From contig OZ024892.1 of assembly GCA_964017195.1 (NCBI GenBank), forward strand, positions 16,136,871 to 16,200,870: 64,000 nucleotides of DNA, written 5' to 3'. A program made the position numbers and the translations under genes. The stretch is from Siderastrea radians. Its lineage: Eukaryota > Cnidaria > Anthozoa > Scleractinia > Rhizangiidae. Below, piece after piece: positions 22,871-36,600 of this stretch (the first letter of the stretch is position 1; every line of letters begins with the position of its first letter). The notes under the pieces are model-generated. The model had not been told where the DNA came from. It made no database searches and saw only the letters and a program-made list of their open reading frames with translations.

Positions 22871-25598
22871 TTAAGACTTCTGAGATGCCACAAATTCTGG
22901 GTAATCAATGTAACCATCTTTGTTAAGGTCATCTTCTTCTAGAATCTGATCAATCATGTTCCCCATTTCATCGTCTGTGTAGTGATGGCTTTTCCCCTCA
23001 TCTGATTCTTCATCATGGTAATGGGTCATGGCATTCATAAGTTCAATACCATCCAATTTGTTGTTGTTGTCGTAGTCATGCAGTTTAAAGTAGTGGAACT
23101 GCAAATCTTCATCAGACATCTGTTCATCTTTAAGGTCGATCTCATCTTTCAGATGCTCTTTTATATGTCTGTAACAAAAAGTAACGTTATATTTCTCGCC
23201 ATATGTGTACTTGTTGAAACTCATTCAAACACAATTCTTAATCCACCAATCACCTGGGCTCATCTGTTCATAGCAGACTTGAGTTATCCAGGATAACCTT
23301 AAAATTTGAATTCAGTTTGATGCTTAACTTGTGGATTTGAATAAATTCTTTTTGCCCTAAATTTTGACTTCAGCTGCTTTTAATCAAAATTAGCAGTTGG
23401 AATGAGAAATTAGCAAAACAGGGGTGTTACTGTAAAGACCAATTTCCGATGATGCACAATGATTTCATTTGAAATAGCCTGAAGAAACAGCCTTCATGCT
23501 AGTGCAAATTTCTTTCAAACTGAATGACAATAATGCAGGTAAATCAAATTCTGATGATTAGAAACTGATTTCCCTGGACAACCTTGTGAGGTATACCCAG
23601 ATTTTTTAAACTTTCTTCCCAGAAATTTCCACTCCATTCTGTTTCCTTCACAGCAATTCGTTGTTTCCAGTTATGGTTCCCATCTTGGTAACACCATGAT
23701 TTTCAAAACAATTTGAATCCACTGACAGCATTTCTGGAATTACAGTTGAATGGAAATGGGACTCCAAGGTAAATTTACCACGGGAATTTCTCACAGGTGG
23801 TCTCCCTTAGGATCAGGAAAGGTAAGTACAATACACTCCTCGGTGCTAGCTCCAGCATGCAAGGGAAACCAAAAATTGTTTGAGATAACAGGAGTTTAAG
23901 AGAGATGAGGTAGTAAATAACTGAGGAACATTGACCAAGGGAAACAAGTTTTTGAGCTCGAAATAACCGTGGATTGTGTTGTTCCAGAAAATATCCATAC
24001 CTTCTGATCCAACGGATGGTTTTTTGGCTTGATCCCTTCCACCCCTCTAGAAATTCCACATTAGCTTCACACTTTCCTTCAAAAATTTTGGCTTTTGACC
24101 GCCCCCCCCCCCCTAACCCCTGGGAATTTAGAACCATCCATAGGGTGGGTATAAATATTTTCTAGAACCACACATTCTATGTAGCCAGGGTTCAAGTTAG
24201 CAGGGATAGTGTATTTGGACACAACAGGTGGTCACTTAGAAGAGATTCTAAATACATTTTTAGGCCAAAAACTCATTGAAACAGGAGTCAAGATAAAGAT
24301 GGTCACTTACCACAGATTTGAAATTCAATGTCTGACTGAGAATTGATTCCAAAATGGAGTTTCAAAAAGATGCTTGCTTATGACAGAGATTATTGGTTGT
24401 TAGATTGACTGATTGCCTGAAATCCTTACAGTGTTTGTCTGAATTGATTTACATGGGATGCTCCCTTACAAGAGTGGTTAGTCAGAGAGATTCCACTGTT
24501 ATTAAGCAGGGATAAAGAATGGTCTCAAATTCTTGACATTTAAAATTAGAGTCTCAGAGTCTCGAGCTTGCTAGAATTCGGACCATCTCTAAGTCTCAAA
24601 TTTTGATAACTTGGACATCGGAGTGTCGTGGATTGTACCTGATACTGCTACAGCTTGAAGATCACAATTCAACGAGGAAGAGAAGCAAGGGTCTAGTAAA
24701 TTTCACGTGAATGAGAACAGCTGTCAATATGTAAGCTAAATGATTCACAAGCTCTAGTGTGAGCCAATGTTCAAGTCTCAGACTCGGATTTGATAGAAAA
24801 ACTGAAGTCTTGGTATAGGATGTTTGAACAGGGGTCTCGCAGTCTCGCAAAGTCTCAGATTTACCATTCTATACCCCTTTAAGTTCACTGAAATGAAGAC
24901 TACAGAAAATAGCAACTGCCACTTTACAAGGATTTTGGCTAAGAGTTTTCAAAAAGTATTTCCCCCTCCCCCGCTCCCCACATAAAAATGTTCACTTCTC
25001 ACAGATACTTGGGATATTTACAATGAAAATGGTGATTCTCGATTCCTGCAGGGTAACTTTCAGTGAAGAAAGCGTGTGAAACGGAAAAAATTCATTGAAA
25101 TTCACAAAACTAAAGTAATCCCACCAAAGTAATCATGCCGTGAAATTAGAGCATATAGGCCCTTCTTATGTAAAATGCTTTGAAAATATCACCTGGGCAC
25201 GAGACTTAATGCCTGACTTACACGTGTTATTAAAGAATAAGCCAAGATTTTCTTCGAAGCCCGTAGTAATCTCGGTTTTGACTGTGTACAGCTCGATCTA
25301 CTTTATTTTAAGAGAAACCAGCGGTATACTAGAATCAATACACTTAAGCAAAAATCAAAACAAAGTTAACGGTGTCAACGGTATAAATAAACTTTCCCCC
25401 TTTATACAACGAACTCTTATCCAGAATACTAGAAATCAAGATATCGAGTAAGCTCACTTACTCTTTGTCGTGTGTAACTTTTGAGTCGTGTAGAGGGTTG
25501 TGTTGTCCAGCGTTATGTGCCTCGCCGTCTGAAGCAACAAAGTAAAAGAGAGCGAAGAACGCTAAAAGTCCACAAATACAGCGACAACTACACGACAT
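22871..25598 (-). CDS. MCFD2: MCFD2-like ER EF-hand protein, paralogue 1
   Basis: Two coding exons, 25598-25462 and 23168-22871, 144 aa. The junction is phase 2 (GA|A) with donor GTAAGT and acceptor TTACAG. Residues 1-24 form a hydrophobic signal peptide after a short Cys-rich start (MSCSCRCICGLLAFFALFYF). Two canonical EF-hand loops follow: DYDNNNKLDGIE and DLNKDGYIDYPE. The signature around them (HIKEHL, LQFHYFKLHDYD) matches human MCFD2 (HIMEHL, LQLHYFKMHDYD). MCFD2 pairs with the lectin LMAN1/ERGIC-53 as a calcium-dependent cargo receptor for ER-to-Golgi transport. The second paralogue (47244-48871) shares the exon-1 ending LHDSKVTHDKE and the intron position. A 2.3-kb intron separates the exons. 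Confidence 0.9.
23169..25461 (-). other. Intron of MCFD2 paralogue 1
   Basis: 2,293 bp. Contains a C tract near 24101-24112. No gene or complete mobile element recognised. Confidence 0.7.
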
Positions 25599-27325
25599 TT
25601 TGATACTTGGCTTCCAAATGTGAATGAAATCTCCAAACAAAAGTGAGGCTCGGTTCCAAAGCCGGAAGTGAGGAAAACCTCTAAAGGAAGTTTCAAGGGT
25701 ATGGAAACAATGTATTGCTCGTCTTGCTCAGATTGCTCATGATCTGAATTTTTTTAAATTATCTGAATTATGGGCGATTTTGTGTATCTTAAATTCATCT
25801 ATTAAACAGCACTTCCAAATGAGCTTTCCGAGGAATCATTGATCAAAACTTCCTTGAAAATAAATGGTCGTATGCACATGTTCGTACCCAGACTTCCTCG
25901 CGATCTATTGGGGGCCGCGGCCGAATAGGCACGTCAGCGCGTGCAGAGCCCTGAAGGGTCCTACTTCTTTGTGGAGCGCAGAACAGATAAAACAAGCGTG
26001 TGAAAGAACAAATTTAAAACACTCGAAGACATGTTTCCACCCAGAAGACCTCGAGTCCACACGAAAGAAACCTGATCCATGGTTGCTTAAAAGCAAAGCA
26101 TCATAGTAGACTGAAAAGACTGACAAACGAGCGAGGGCGAAAATCGCGTACCGCACGTGCTTACCACACGTCACGTCTCCACGTCGCAGGCGATTTTCCC
26201 TTCTCTTGCACTTTCTTTTCATTCAGCTAACTCTGAGCGGAAAGAGGGACTTAGTTGTAGTCTACAAAATTTATTTTCAGTTCAGAATTCTAAAATAGCC
26301 ACTTCCAGAGCCTCGCTCCATCCCCGGCTCTTCTCCGTTTGTTGACCAATAAAGGAGACCCTAGAAACGAGATATGGCAAGTGGTATTCTATGTTTGAGA
26401 TGCTGTGCTGTGTTGAACTGAATCTCATACTCGACCATACTCGGTTTCTGATCTAATGACTTCTTGGATTTAATCCAATTATGGACTGCAACTTGGACTG
26501 AAAACGTAATCGCTTAAAACTTAGCTTATCCCTGATGCTCTTATTTTGGGACCAAGTTACAGAAAACGAAGCCTTTCTTCCGTGGACCCGGTTGGTTATA
26601 ATGGGAGAGTAAGCCTATCTTTTAAAAACATTTTAGTTGCATTAGTGACAGCATAAGTTTAGTGTCCTAACTAAATTATAGATGTCATTTTTTTCTGTCA
26701 TTCCGAGTTGTCTAACACCTTCTTTCAGTGGCTAGTCTCAAATAGTAGCCCTGGAAGAAAGAAATAACAGCTCCGGTTGACTATTTTTTTTAGATTTTTT
26801 AGTTTTAACGCGAACACTGGCTTTTCCATCCTCCTAGACCCGGGGTAGTTAGCCGGCGCGGACGAAGTCAGTCCGGGCAAAAAATGGCGCGAAAAAAAGT
26901 TTCCGAGAACGGGAGTGTTTTTGAAAACTCTTTTCTCGCCAATTTTTGCACCGATAACTTCGTCCGTGCCAACTAACTACCCCTGATTCTCCGAGCTCCT
27001 AGTATGCCTAGACATAGAAAATTCTCTGTGGATCACGTTGGTCTTCAATGAAAAAGCCACACCTCAAAATCACAAAAGAGGATCAGAGGATGTGACAAAC
27101 TCTTTGTCACTCAGGGTACAACAAACTTAAAGAATTCGTCAATTATCTTTTATCGATTGGCGCATATAAGGCAAACAAAGCTGCATGTCCACGCTTAGCT
27201 CTTGCGCCACGATGAAATGCGACCCTGGAATGCGCTTATAAGAAGTAACGCACAGCTCGCTTCGAGTAAATTTGCATTTTCAGGCTTGCTTTCTGGTTGC
27301 AAGCAGTCTTAGCAACTTCGTTACG
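25599..27325. other. Intergenic region with one MITE
   Basis: Lies between divergently transcribed MCFD2 paralogue 1 and the BTB gene, so both promoters are inside. The only defined element is the TIR repeat at 26842-26983. Short frames at 25864-26345 show no family features. Confidence 0.5.
26842..26983. mobile_element. 142-bp TIR element (MITE)
   Basis: Left end ggggtagttag followed by cggcgcggacgaagt; right end acttcgtccgtgcc followed by ctaactacccc. These are inverted repeats with one or two mismatches. Non-coding interior. Confidence 0.75.
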
Positions 27326-28456
27326 ATGGAGGGTTCGAACAATTTGAAACCAAGAGAAGACATTCCTTGTGGTCAGCTTGTAAATGAAATGAAAGAAGGG
27401 TTAAACAGTATAATATCTCGGCTCTCTTCTATTGGTCTTACCGTGCACGTGCTTCAAAATCGTGCTGTAGTCACCGAGCGAAATGAACTCAGAACATTTA
27501 ACGTTGTCGATGGCGAGGCAGCATTACAGTTTGTGAATCAACCCGAACATGCCGACAAGATAATTTGCTTAAATTCGGATCGGTACTATTGTCATACTGA
27601 GTATCTTGTGCTCAGAAGCCAGTACTTCAGAGTTTTACTTAATGGCGTCTACCGCGAAACCACCATGGACGTCATTTCTATTCACCTCCCAGCACCAGGA
27701 AACATGGAACCCATTTTGCATTTCTTGTACTCGGGTATTGCGGATGGCGCGCTTTTTGAGCCCAGTGAAATCTTCAATACGATTCAAAATGCGAATTTTC
27801 TGGGCGTGGACGAGCTGCTGGCAAAAGCGGCTGGGAATTTCGCCACCAGGTGGAAAGTGTTGGCTCTTTCGCCGCTGTTTAGGCGAAGTATCGTTGATTC
27901 GGAATTCGTGGCGTCCATCCTAGAACTGGGAACCAAGAACAATGTTTTCTGCGATGGGGACAAGTTGAGAATTGTTGTGCTCTGGAACGAAGAAGAAGAC
28001 ATTGACAGCAATTTCCCAGAGTCAACGCGCCTTTTAAAGGAGAACAAATGCTTAGACCAAACTGGAATTGTCGATTTGGAATGGGCACTGGACAAAAAAC
28101 CACGACTGTTTAACTCGCTACAGCAGTCCACGTTTCGCGTTGTCTACCAACGCGCGATTCAAGACTCCACGTGCGTCCAAGGGAAAATGCGTATTTGCGA
28201 GGACAAGATTAAAAACCTCTCCCAGTGCGTGCGCACGCTGACCAGGCAGCTCGAGGAAGTCCGATGTAACAGGTGCCAGTTGTTCCTTCCCCGCGCAGCT
28301 ATGAAGACCAGAACTTGTATTGTCACCCGGCATCTGGGAGAGTACGTGGTGAACAAGGGATGGAGCTGCTGTAGGCAGCTCATAAAGCGAAGCAAGGGCT
28401 GCAAGCCTGTCAGTCTATCAAGGCACTGCATGTCCTGGAATCCAAGATCAAGGTAA
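27326..28456 (+). CDS. BTB (BACK-like) domain protein with C-terminal zinc-binding-like tail
   Basis: Single open exon; start taken at ATG 27326 (MEGSNN), giving 376 aa. An in-frame ATG at 27272 would add 18 residues. The BTB/POZ fold covers roughly residues 70-175: IICLNSDRYYCHTEYLVLRS, then YFRVLL and ILHFLYSG. It is followed by a BACK-like helical region to about residue 270. The last 60 residues are Cys/His-rich (CNRC, then C-x3-H-x-G, GWSCC, GC, SRHC), with spacing like a CHORD zinc module. The stop is TAA, but its context AAG|GTAAAT could also be a donor, so a further exon is possible. BTB proteins often act as CUL3 adaptors or transcription cofactors; which applies here cannot be read from the sequence. 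Confidence 0.85.
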   Translation: MEGSNNLKPREDIPCGQLVNEMKEGLNSIISRLSSIGLTVHVLQNRAVVTERNELRTFNVVDGEAALQFVNQPEHADKIICLNSDRYYCHTEYLVLRSQYFRVLLNGVYRETTMDVISIHLPAPGNMEPILHFLYSGIADGALFEPSEIFNTIQNANFLGVDELLAKAAGNFATRWKVLALSPLFRRSIVDSEFVASILELGTKNNVFCDGDKLRIVVLWNEEEDIDSNFPESTRLLKENKCLDQTGIVDLEWALDKKPRLFNSLQQSTFRVVYQRAIQDSTCVQGKMRICEDKIKNLSQCVRTLTRQLEEVRCNRCQLFLPRAAMKTRTCIVTRHLGEYVVNKGWSCCRQLIKRSKGCKPVSLSRHCMSWNPRSR

Positions 28457-30655
28457 ATGGCGTCATCACGGTACCAAGACAACATTCTTCAATAATTTCC
28501 ACCTTCTCAAAACTCTTTTTCAAAACATGGTACAACTGTGATGATCACCATGGTAACATTCGTCAGTTGCAAGACCTCGGAAGCGAATAAGAGCAAGCAA
28601 AATTTTATGACGTTATTAAGGTCGCCATAACAATGCCAATGCTCTTAAGTCATTCTGAAGTGAGACTCACATCAAATAATTATTAGATAGATTTCATAAT
28701 TGAAAGACAAGATTTTTATTAATTTTATCCAATTGTACAAATTTACGTTTTTGGTTAAAATATTAATTTTCTGAAAGATATCACAATTTTGTAGAATTAG
28801 TCTAACATTTTACTTTTTTATCCAGTAATGGTGATTGACAATTTCGTTTCTTCTTTACTTTATAAGTCAAAATGGCACTCATCTAACGTGAGAAAAAATG
28901 GTACATTTCATTTGCAGGAGTTTGTTTACTGTATATAGTCAGTTTTTTCTTCAGTTCTTTGCAGTTTTTAGTGTACCATAATTGTAGCTTTTCTTTTTAT
29001 ATACAATATTACACAAAACATTTTACAACCACTTTGTCTTACTTGATGTGTTGAGGGAATGAAGTGAATATTTACAGCTTTAAATCTTTGATATCAAGCT
29101 CTGGACAAAGGAGAATGGTAGTCATCATGAACTGACAACAGTTTCACTCTCAGTAATTATTGGTGACATGATATGACAGTTTGCAGTCAAAGGGAAGGGC
29201 ACTGGTAGATACCTTATCATTAAACAAATTGACTGGTCTACACTCTAACGGACCATAAAATCGACATCATAAAATTTTCAAAACTCTAGTAGAACAGCCA
29301 GCTGTAGGCGAGTTGTTTCACTGCCAAGTTTTCAACATTTTATGGTGTCATTTTTATGGTCCACAAGAGTGTAGACCACGAAAAAAACAGTCGATTTGTT
29401 AATTAACACTTTTGTGTATTAAGGTATCAAAATTAACACAACTTGAATTAAGGCAAATCGAAGCACAAAATAGTTTAGGAAAAAGGAAATTAATGCGACT
29501 GAGAAGAAAAAAAATTTCAAGCGGAGGAAGCTAATACAGGTTTATTAAGGAAGAGTATATTGATCATTCCAAAGGCATCTTCTTTTATATGGCAAGGTGT
29601 ATTTATCAATCAAACCAGATAAGCAACTTGGCCCAGTTCCCTGCTTGATTCACAAGATGCCCTTTTCTGGCATTGCTTTGTGTTTTCATGATGATAGCTG
29701 ATAAAGAATAATCTGTAATTACTAGCTCCTTTACCCACATGACAGAACAAAGACATTAAGATGTCATCCACAGAGTCTAAAGTTTGAAGCCAGGGTTGTC
29801 GTTAAGTTTTGAATCGCCTCTTGTCTTGATCTTTACACCCGTAACAAACTTGTTGCTTTGTGAGTACATTGTACCAACAAGAGGCAAGTTCACCCATAAC
29901 ACTGAAGTCACATCAAGCATACTCAGGCATAACAAGTGTTATGGGTTATGGCCCTTACTGACAGCCCTGGAAACCACCTTGCAAAGAATATTAAACATTT
30001 GGTAACACAGAAAAGTAATAACTGGGCAAGATTTATTGTTTACTTTAACTTGATTTCTGTCTATTTAAGTGCCTGGCTCTCCACTTGGTTCAAATTTTTA
30101 CCCTAGTGGTCCAACATTAACATTTTTGGTCTATGGCCAGAATTAACATTACCAGTTCTTAGCTATCAAATCGCCAGGCCACGAGGATGTCAAGTAAAAT
30201 GAAAAACAGCTGTACATGTAACTGTGCCCAGAGAACACCTGATCAAGTTGTCAGTAAGGGGGTTATGCAAGGGAGGCCTGACAACACTGACACTTGACTT
30301 TGAAATTTTGTGTGAATTTGCAGAATTTTTGAAAACTTTCTTCTACTAAACAAGTGTCTTTCTTTTTACAAAACAGGCAAAAACTTGATGTTGACACAAT
30401 TTACTGTAATGAGGTACTCAGGTCTCAGTCAGAAGAACAAGAAGATGGAATTTTGACAAAAAATGGTACATAATTAACTGCACCTAGCTTGAAAAAAAGA
30501 CCCACTTGGTTCCTTTCCCATTCCCTTGCCAAGTCACTTCACTTACTGGCTCATAAATGAAGGCAAAGCCAACTTGTGGGTGGGAACCTGATTTAATGAT
30601 CCTGCCCACAAGGCCAACTCACACCCAGAGAGGGAAGAATGTCCTCTACAAGAAA
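28457..30655. other. Intergenic region between BTB gene and NDUFAF1
   Basis: Convergent gene ends. AT-rich, with one small TIR element (29235-29377). No other supported feature. Confidence 0.5.
29235..29377. mobile_element. 143-bp TIR element (MITE)
   Basis: The left end ggtctacactctaacggacc and the right end ggtccacaagagtgtagacc are inverted repeats, extending inward through ataaaa/ttttat. No coding capacity. Confidence 0.75.
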
Positions 30656-33600
30656 TTAAAAGTCCCTGTTGTAATGATACTTGAAATGTTTTGGCTGGTA
30701 CATAAATAGCACCATCTTAACATATTCAATCTCCAGATGAAATGGCCCTGTGTTGTGGTCTGCTAAAGTGAATCCTACAGTTCTTATTCTTGGAAAATCC
30801 ATCTGATGATCTTGCAAGTATCCTGCATTTGTTAGAATGAACTTTGTGAAGGGTATCTGTAGAGAAATTCAAAGATTTAAAAGATCAGATTAGCCCACTG
30901 CCAAGCTGGCACAGTAACACTTCTGCTGGTTAACAAACAAAATGTAGCTTCTTTTATTTCTTCAACGAAGCGGACAATAAAATCGATCGACCGATGCTAG
31001 AGAATTCGCGAGCATCAAATTCTAGAGTTTTTATAGGTGTTTTGCCTAAATTTCCAATGCTTAAAACATCAAATTTTCGAATTGCTGGACAGCCATTTAT
31101 CCGTTGGATAAGAGTTATCCACTCTTTGAGCAACTTGTGCCTGAACTGTAATCACTGTATAAGCATTATTTCGCACATATTTTGAACTCCCGCCAATAAG
31201 GCGAGAAAAACAACTTTGAACATTTTGTTTACAAGCTTACAAGCTGAAATCTCCTGACATCAGTTCTTACATAGTACGGTAAGAAAAATTCTTCATTTGC
31301 CAAATTAATTAAATGAATCCTCCGATGCTTCGGAAGCTAAAGACTGTTCCGAATCGTAGAAATACTCCTCAGAGGTTTCGCAGTCGACGGTAGGCATCTT
31401 GAGTCAAAACACAAGGAAACGCGACTGAGGTGAGCCTCTGACGTCACAAGCTATTAAATTGTGCAATCACCCAGGAACACGTTTTCAGTAATGGCGGACA
31501 CATTTTACGCAACTTTAGAGCTAAAAAATATTAGGATGGACGATTTCTTGTTCAGTTTTCTGGGTAAATATAGACACGACGCGACATTCTGCAACAGATT
31601 TTGGCCGAAATAAACCTACGAATTTTCGTCTCAGTGGCACTTTAATCTTTAACCATTGTGCTGGTCATCTCTAGGCTAAGTAGGGCTTTTAATTATCTTC
31701 TTCAGCACCCACACAGGTTAAGTCGCACTCGTGTTCACAGGTGGCCATACAAACAACAACCTGGTTTCTATAGTAAGAAGCAACAAGGAAGTACGTCCCA
31801 AGGTTATCATCAGATTTCTTAAGCTATCCCTGAGATTTTGTTTCTACCATTTATACAACTGATGAGAGAGAAAGAGAATGTGTAGCAAAGGTTTTTGTCT
31901 CAGGAAACAAAACTATGTGAACCATGGACCTTCATAAGAAAAGTCTGCTGTGCTTAACTAAGAAATCAGAGAATCAAGTTTAAGTGCTGAAGTAGACCCA
32001 TCAATTTCCTACGGAGTGTTCCCCTAGTAGGGAAATGCGTACTACATAGGGTAGAGAAAAATTTTTTGATCTTGGTGAGAGTCAAACTAGGCTCGATTTC
32101 CAGCCATTTGAGGGTGTCCAGTTTTTCATCCCCAATTGCGGGTGCACTGAGTATTGCCATAGTAAGAAAATGTGGACCACACATTATCTGACCACTGGAC
32201 CCTGATATTTACAGTCAAGAGTGTACTTAAGAGCAAATCCGTACAAAAATCAAACATTGAGTGGCAAAGCTTGAAAAATCAAATTTGCTCTTCTTTTGTA
32301 AGTATACAAACACTGTGTAGTAATAATAAATAACCCTTTATTTGCGAGAAAAACAAAAAACGCCGTTCATAGCTCTAAGCTCGATTTTGCGAGACCAGGA
32401 AGGTTAAAACTTCCTTCAAGTTCACTTGACTCGCATATCAAAACTGTTGAACCAGGGAAGGCTGTAATACTACCAACTTGTTTTATGACTCTTCGTCGTC
32501 CAAACCTTATGATTTTATAAACTTAAGACTAATCTTAGTGTCCAAGGCAATAAAAAAGAGTAAGGCTTTTTTTGTTACCTCAATAAATTGATAGGTCAAA
32601 AAGAACGGCGAGTTTGACCATGTGCCTTTACTTGGAATTTCATAAAACTGAGGTTTTGAAGACTAATGATGCTGTACATACTTTCAAATTACATTAGGGC
32701 TTGTTTGGGCAAATGATTTTAGAATATTCAGGAAATTTTTTAAAATCGTGCTTAGAAAGCAAAAGATCACACCATCTAATGATTGCATGACCAAGAGTGA
32801 CCTGGCATAAAATTCCTTCAGTTGGAAATATCGGCAGATATTGGCAACGTTGACGCATGAATCAGGTTAAATATATTTAACCTGTACACAGATATGTTAT
32901 TCTAAGTGGTCCAAAGTGTTTACTTTGCGCTTACATTCCATACGTACGTATACTGTTCTTCTTCAATTCCACTGAACAGCGAACATTCTCCAACCGAAAC
33001 GTCTCAATTCTGCTTATTTATATTTTTCCCCTCCTTGTGCTATGGACAAAATATTCCGGTCAAACCTGCTAAATAATCCTTTAAATTAGTTGTAAAAGCA
33101 ATTACTTTAAGTGTCCATCGGGAGATTTTCCATCGCACAGTTGTTTCAGTTGTTTACCTGTCCACAAGATGTCACAAGCAGTCACAAGACGATGCAAAAA
33201 TTTGCATACATCCTGACCAGTACACGTGATCGTGATAGAATTTTCCACTCTAAGTCTCTTATAGGTTTTCACACATCGTCATAAGTTTTGCGAGTTTAGC
33301 CCACAAAGAATAATCCCGAGAAGGGCAAAGTTATGACTGATTTGTCTGCCGTAACACAAGTATAGTATGGTGTGATGAACTGGCGGTTTGCATTTTGTCC
33401 CTGTATTTGTTTAAATATTGACATTTCAAAGCGGCCAATTTTCGACTGGTCCCGTTTCGATGTACCCTGCCATTCACATAAAACTTCAAGTCACTTTTGG
33501 AGGATTTTCACAAATTATAAACTCTGGAAATAGACGGCAATAGAGCACATTTGGAGTTCCCGAGGGGAAATATGTATCACTTTCTCCCTTGTACTAGTAG

Positions 33601-36600
33601 AGTCATGAGATGACCGAACATTTTCTAAGTATCCTTGAATGCACAACGTAATTCTCTAGATTAACTAAATTTTATAGGTATATTTTACATTTCCCACGTG
33701 TCGAAATACAATCCTGAATTCAACAGCAACGTGAGTTAGTGCTTTTTTGTTGGTCTTTTCGTGCGAACAAAACTTTCTTTCTTGTTCTTTTTAATCCATC
33801 GTCGGCAGTTTTTGTTCCTACGACGGTTGAGACAGAAAAAAAAAGTCGACTGAACTTGTTCCTTTATTCACATGTCAGAAAGATATAAGTAGCCATCAGT
33901 CTGCTTGATGATTATTCTCTGGAGCTGAAAGTGAGACAGAGCTTATCGGCTTGTACCCACAAGAACCAGCTCTTATGCAGTGCAATGTCATGCTATCTGT
34001 CTCTTTCACCGATCCAAGCTCGATTGACCGATTGGCTCGATTGACCGAACAAAGGAAAGCCTTTTGCTTTTGGCTTTCTTTCAATACTTAGATAGATCCA
34101 ATGTTTATGAAATGTTGACATCTGGACGACGAAGAGTCATACAACAAATTGGTAGTATTACAGCCTTTCCCAGTTCAAGAGTTTTTATACACGAGTCAAG
34201 TGAACATGAAGGAATTTCAACCCTTCTTGGTCTCATCAAATCGAGCGTAGAGCTGGAAACGGATTTATTTGCTTTTCTCAGAAATGAAGAGCTATTTCAA
34301 GGAAAAAACTACACAGCGTTTGTAAACTTACTAAGGGCTACCACCATGCAAAAGAAGAGCGAATTTGATGTTATGAGCTTTGCCGCTCATTTGCGATTTT
34401 GTTTGATTCTTGTACGGATTTGCTCTTAATTAGTTATTAATTACCCGCACTATCTCCCATAGTGGGCCACCTCTTGTGTGAATAAAAGTCTGATGAATGT
34501 CATCTTCTCTTATGCTCTGGGGTTGAACGTTGAATGCATAGGTCCTTCCATCTCCTCTTATTTTCATCTGGATGCCGTCAAAATCTGATATGTCATTTGA
34601 CACCACATCTCCCATCCAGTCCTGAATAGCAAAAAAGAAAAAAAAAACACCAACAGCAAAACAACATTTTTAGCCCATGGAGAAGTCAATTTGCACAGGA
34701 AAGAAAGGATAAACTTACGAAGAATAAATCTTACAATTGCAAAGAGAGTCCCCCCGCCCTCACCTCCATGTGCCAGTGATCAGTAACACCCCGGGGGGTA
34801 CTTCCATACGAAAGTGACGGGGATGCTCGTCGTCTCGCTTAGGGGTGTAAATTGCAGATTTTGGTCTCACTTAGGGTTTTCCGGAAGGAAAGCCAAAATT
34901 TTTACCATACAGGTATCGCCTAGGGCTGTGCGTAAAGAAATATCTACATGAAAAAACCAAACGCCGTCAATCTTTAGCGTCAATCCTTAGCGCAATTAAA
35001 ATCACTGTAGCTCTTATTTGGTTGAACAACATCAGTAAAGGACCGCAAACGAAAATGCTGCACGTGTACGTAGGATCTAGTGAACCAGACCAAATCAGCC
35101 AAAGAAATACTCAAATGACAAACATAGCAGCAAGGCTGATCTGACTACGTAGAAAGATTTGACTCTGCAAGACATCAACACGACACTAATAGAACTTCAA
35201 CAGAGCAGGGTTGCAGCCGTAGACAGCTGTTTCGCTCTTCTTAGAGCTCGTCAGTACGGCATAGCAAGATGGCGAAAATGCCATAAAAATACCTGTGCAC
35301 TCTGTTAAAAGCCCTAAACGAGGACGCACGCCCACCAGATCACACCATCACGTGTCTTGGAAAGGTCGAGAGTCCAAGTGTCGCGTTGATGTCTCGCAGA
35401 GCCAAAGATAGGATGGACAAAGCCAACCTTATAAAGAAACATGGATAAAACCATGCTTCAAAGAACAGCATATCGGATCTATAAAAAAGACCTACGGTCC
35501 ATAAAATATACATACAGTAGAACAATATACGTAGTAGAACAATATACAGTAGAACAATATACTGTTTTAGCATGGTCTCCTTTAGGTGTCAAATAACGCC
35601 TGAGCCACGCCCAGATAGGTCTCCTTTAGGGTTTTAATTCTAATTTTCCGTTTAATGTAAGAATCGATTCCTTAGTTTAATAAAGGGTGATTTCTTATTT
35701 CCAGAATAAGAAACTTGATTTAAGATGAAGATACTAGACTTAAGAGTTTTGCCGAAATTATTTTCTTAATTTAAGGTATTGATTTTGAGTAGAGAATAGT
35801 TCTTAAAATACAACTTTAAAACAAGAAATTTTTTCTTATTTTAAGACACATAGAACCCGATGAATTCTTACTTTAAGAAGAACAGTGAATCTTAATTTTT
35901 ACTTCAACTTACCAGTGCTAGTAATTATATATATCGCTAATAGGGAAGCGACATATGACAAACATATGAAAAACATCTAAAAAAGATATGACATATGACA
36001 AAAACATATGAAATAGGTACAGTTTGAAAATTCAAAAATTTCCAAAAAATTGCAATTTTCTGGGATACATATGATAACCAGATAACAGATATGACAGAAC
36101 ATATAAGACATATGACACATATGAACTTCTATGGTTGGAGAAATGTGGGGACATAGATTTATGATACCCCAACTCTCAGGGAAAATGTGGGGACTTTGCA
36201 TCTGGCAAAGCAAGACGAGATTGGGAGATTGGGAGGTGTATGTTAAAATCCATCAGTTACATTTTTTCTGTGCATAAAATAGACCATCTGTCAAATATCT
36301 CTATGAAAGAACAGTCGAACAGGTAGCGGAGAATTTGGGAGAGAAAAAAGAACTATTACAGGAACTTAAATGAGGTGCCTTATTAGTATAGGTCTAATCT
36401 TTCGTGAAGTTAACTGTAATTAAGTGCATTGTGTTTAGAGACATGCTGCAAATGAGCCATGATCATAGTATGTTCTTTATTATCATTTGCCTGCACGTAA
36501 TAACACAGTTGCAGTGGGAGAGGTTTAGACAAGCTTCAATTGACTATTCAGGACAAAAAATAAACTCTGAATTTTTCATCAGAAATATGTTTATTTTCTG

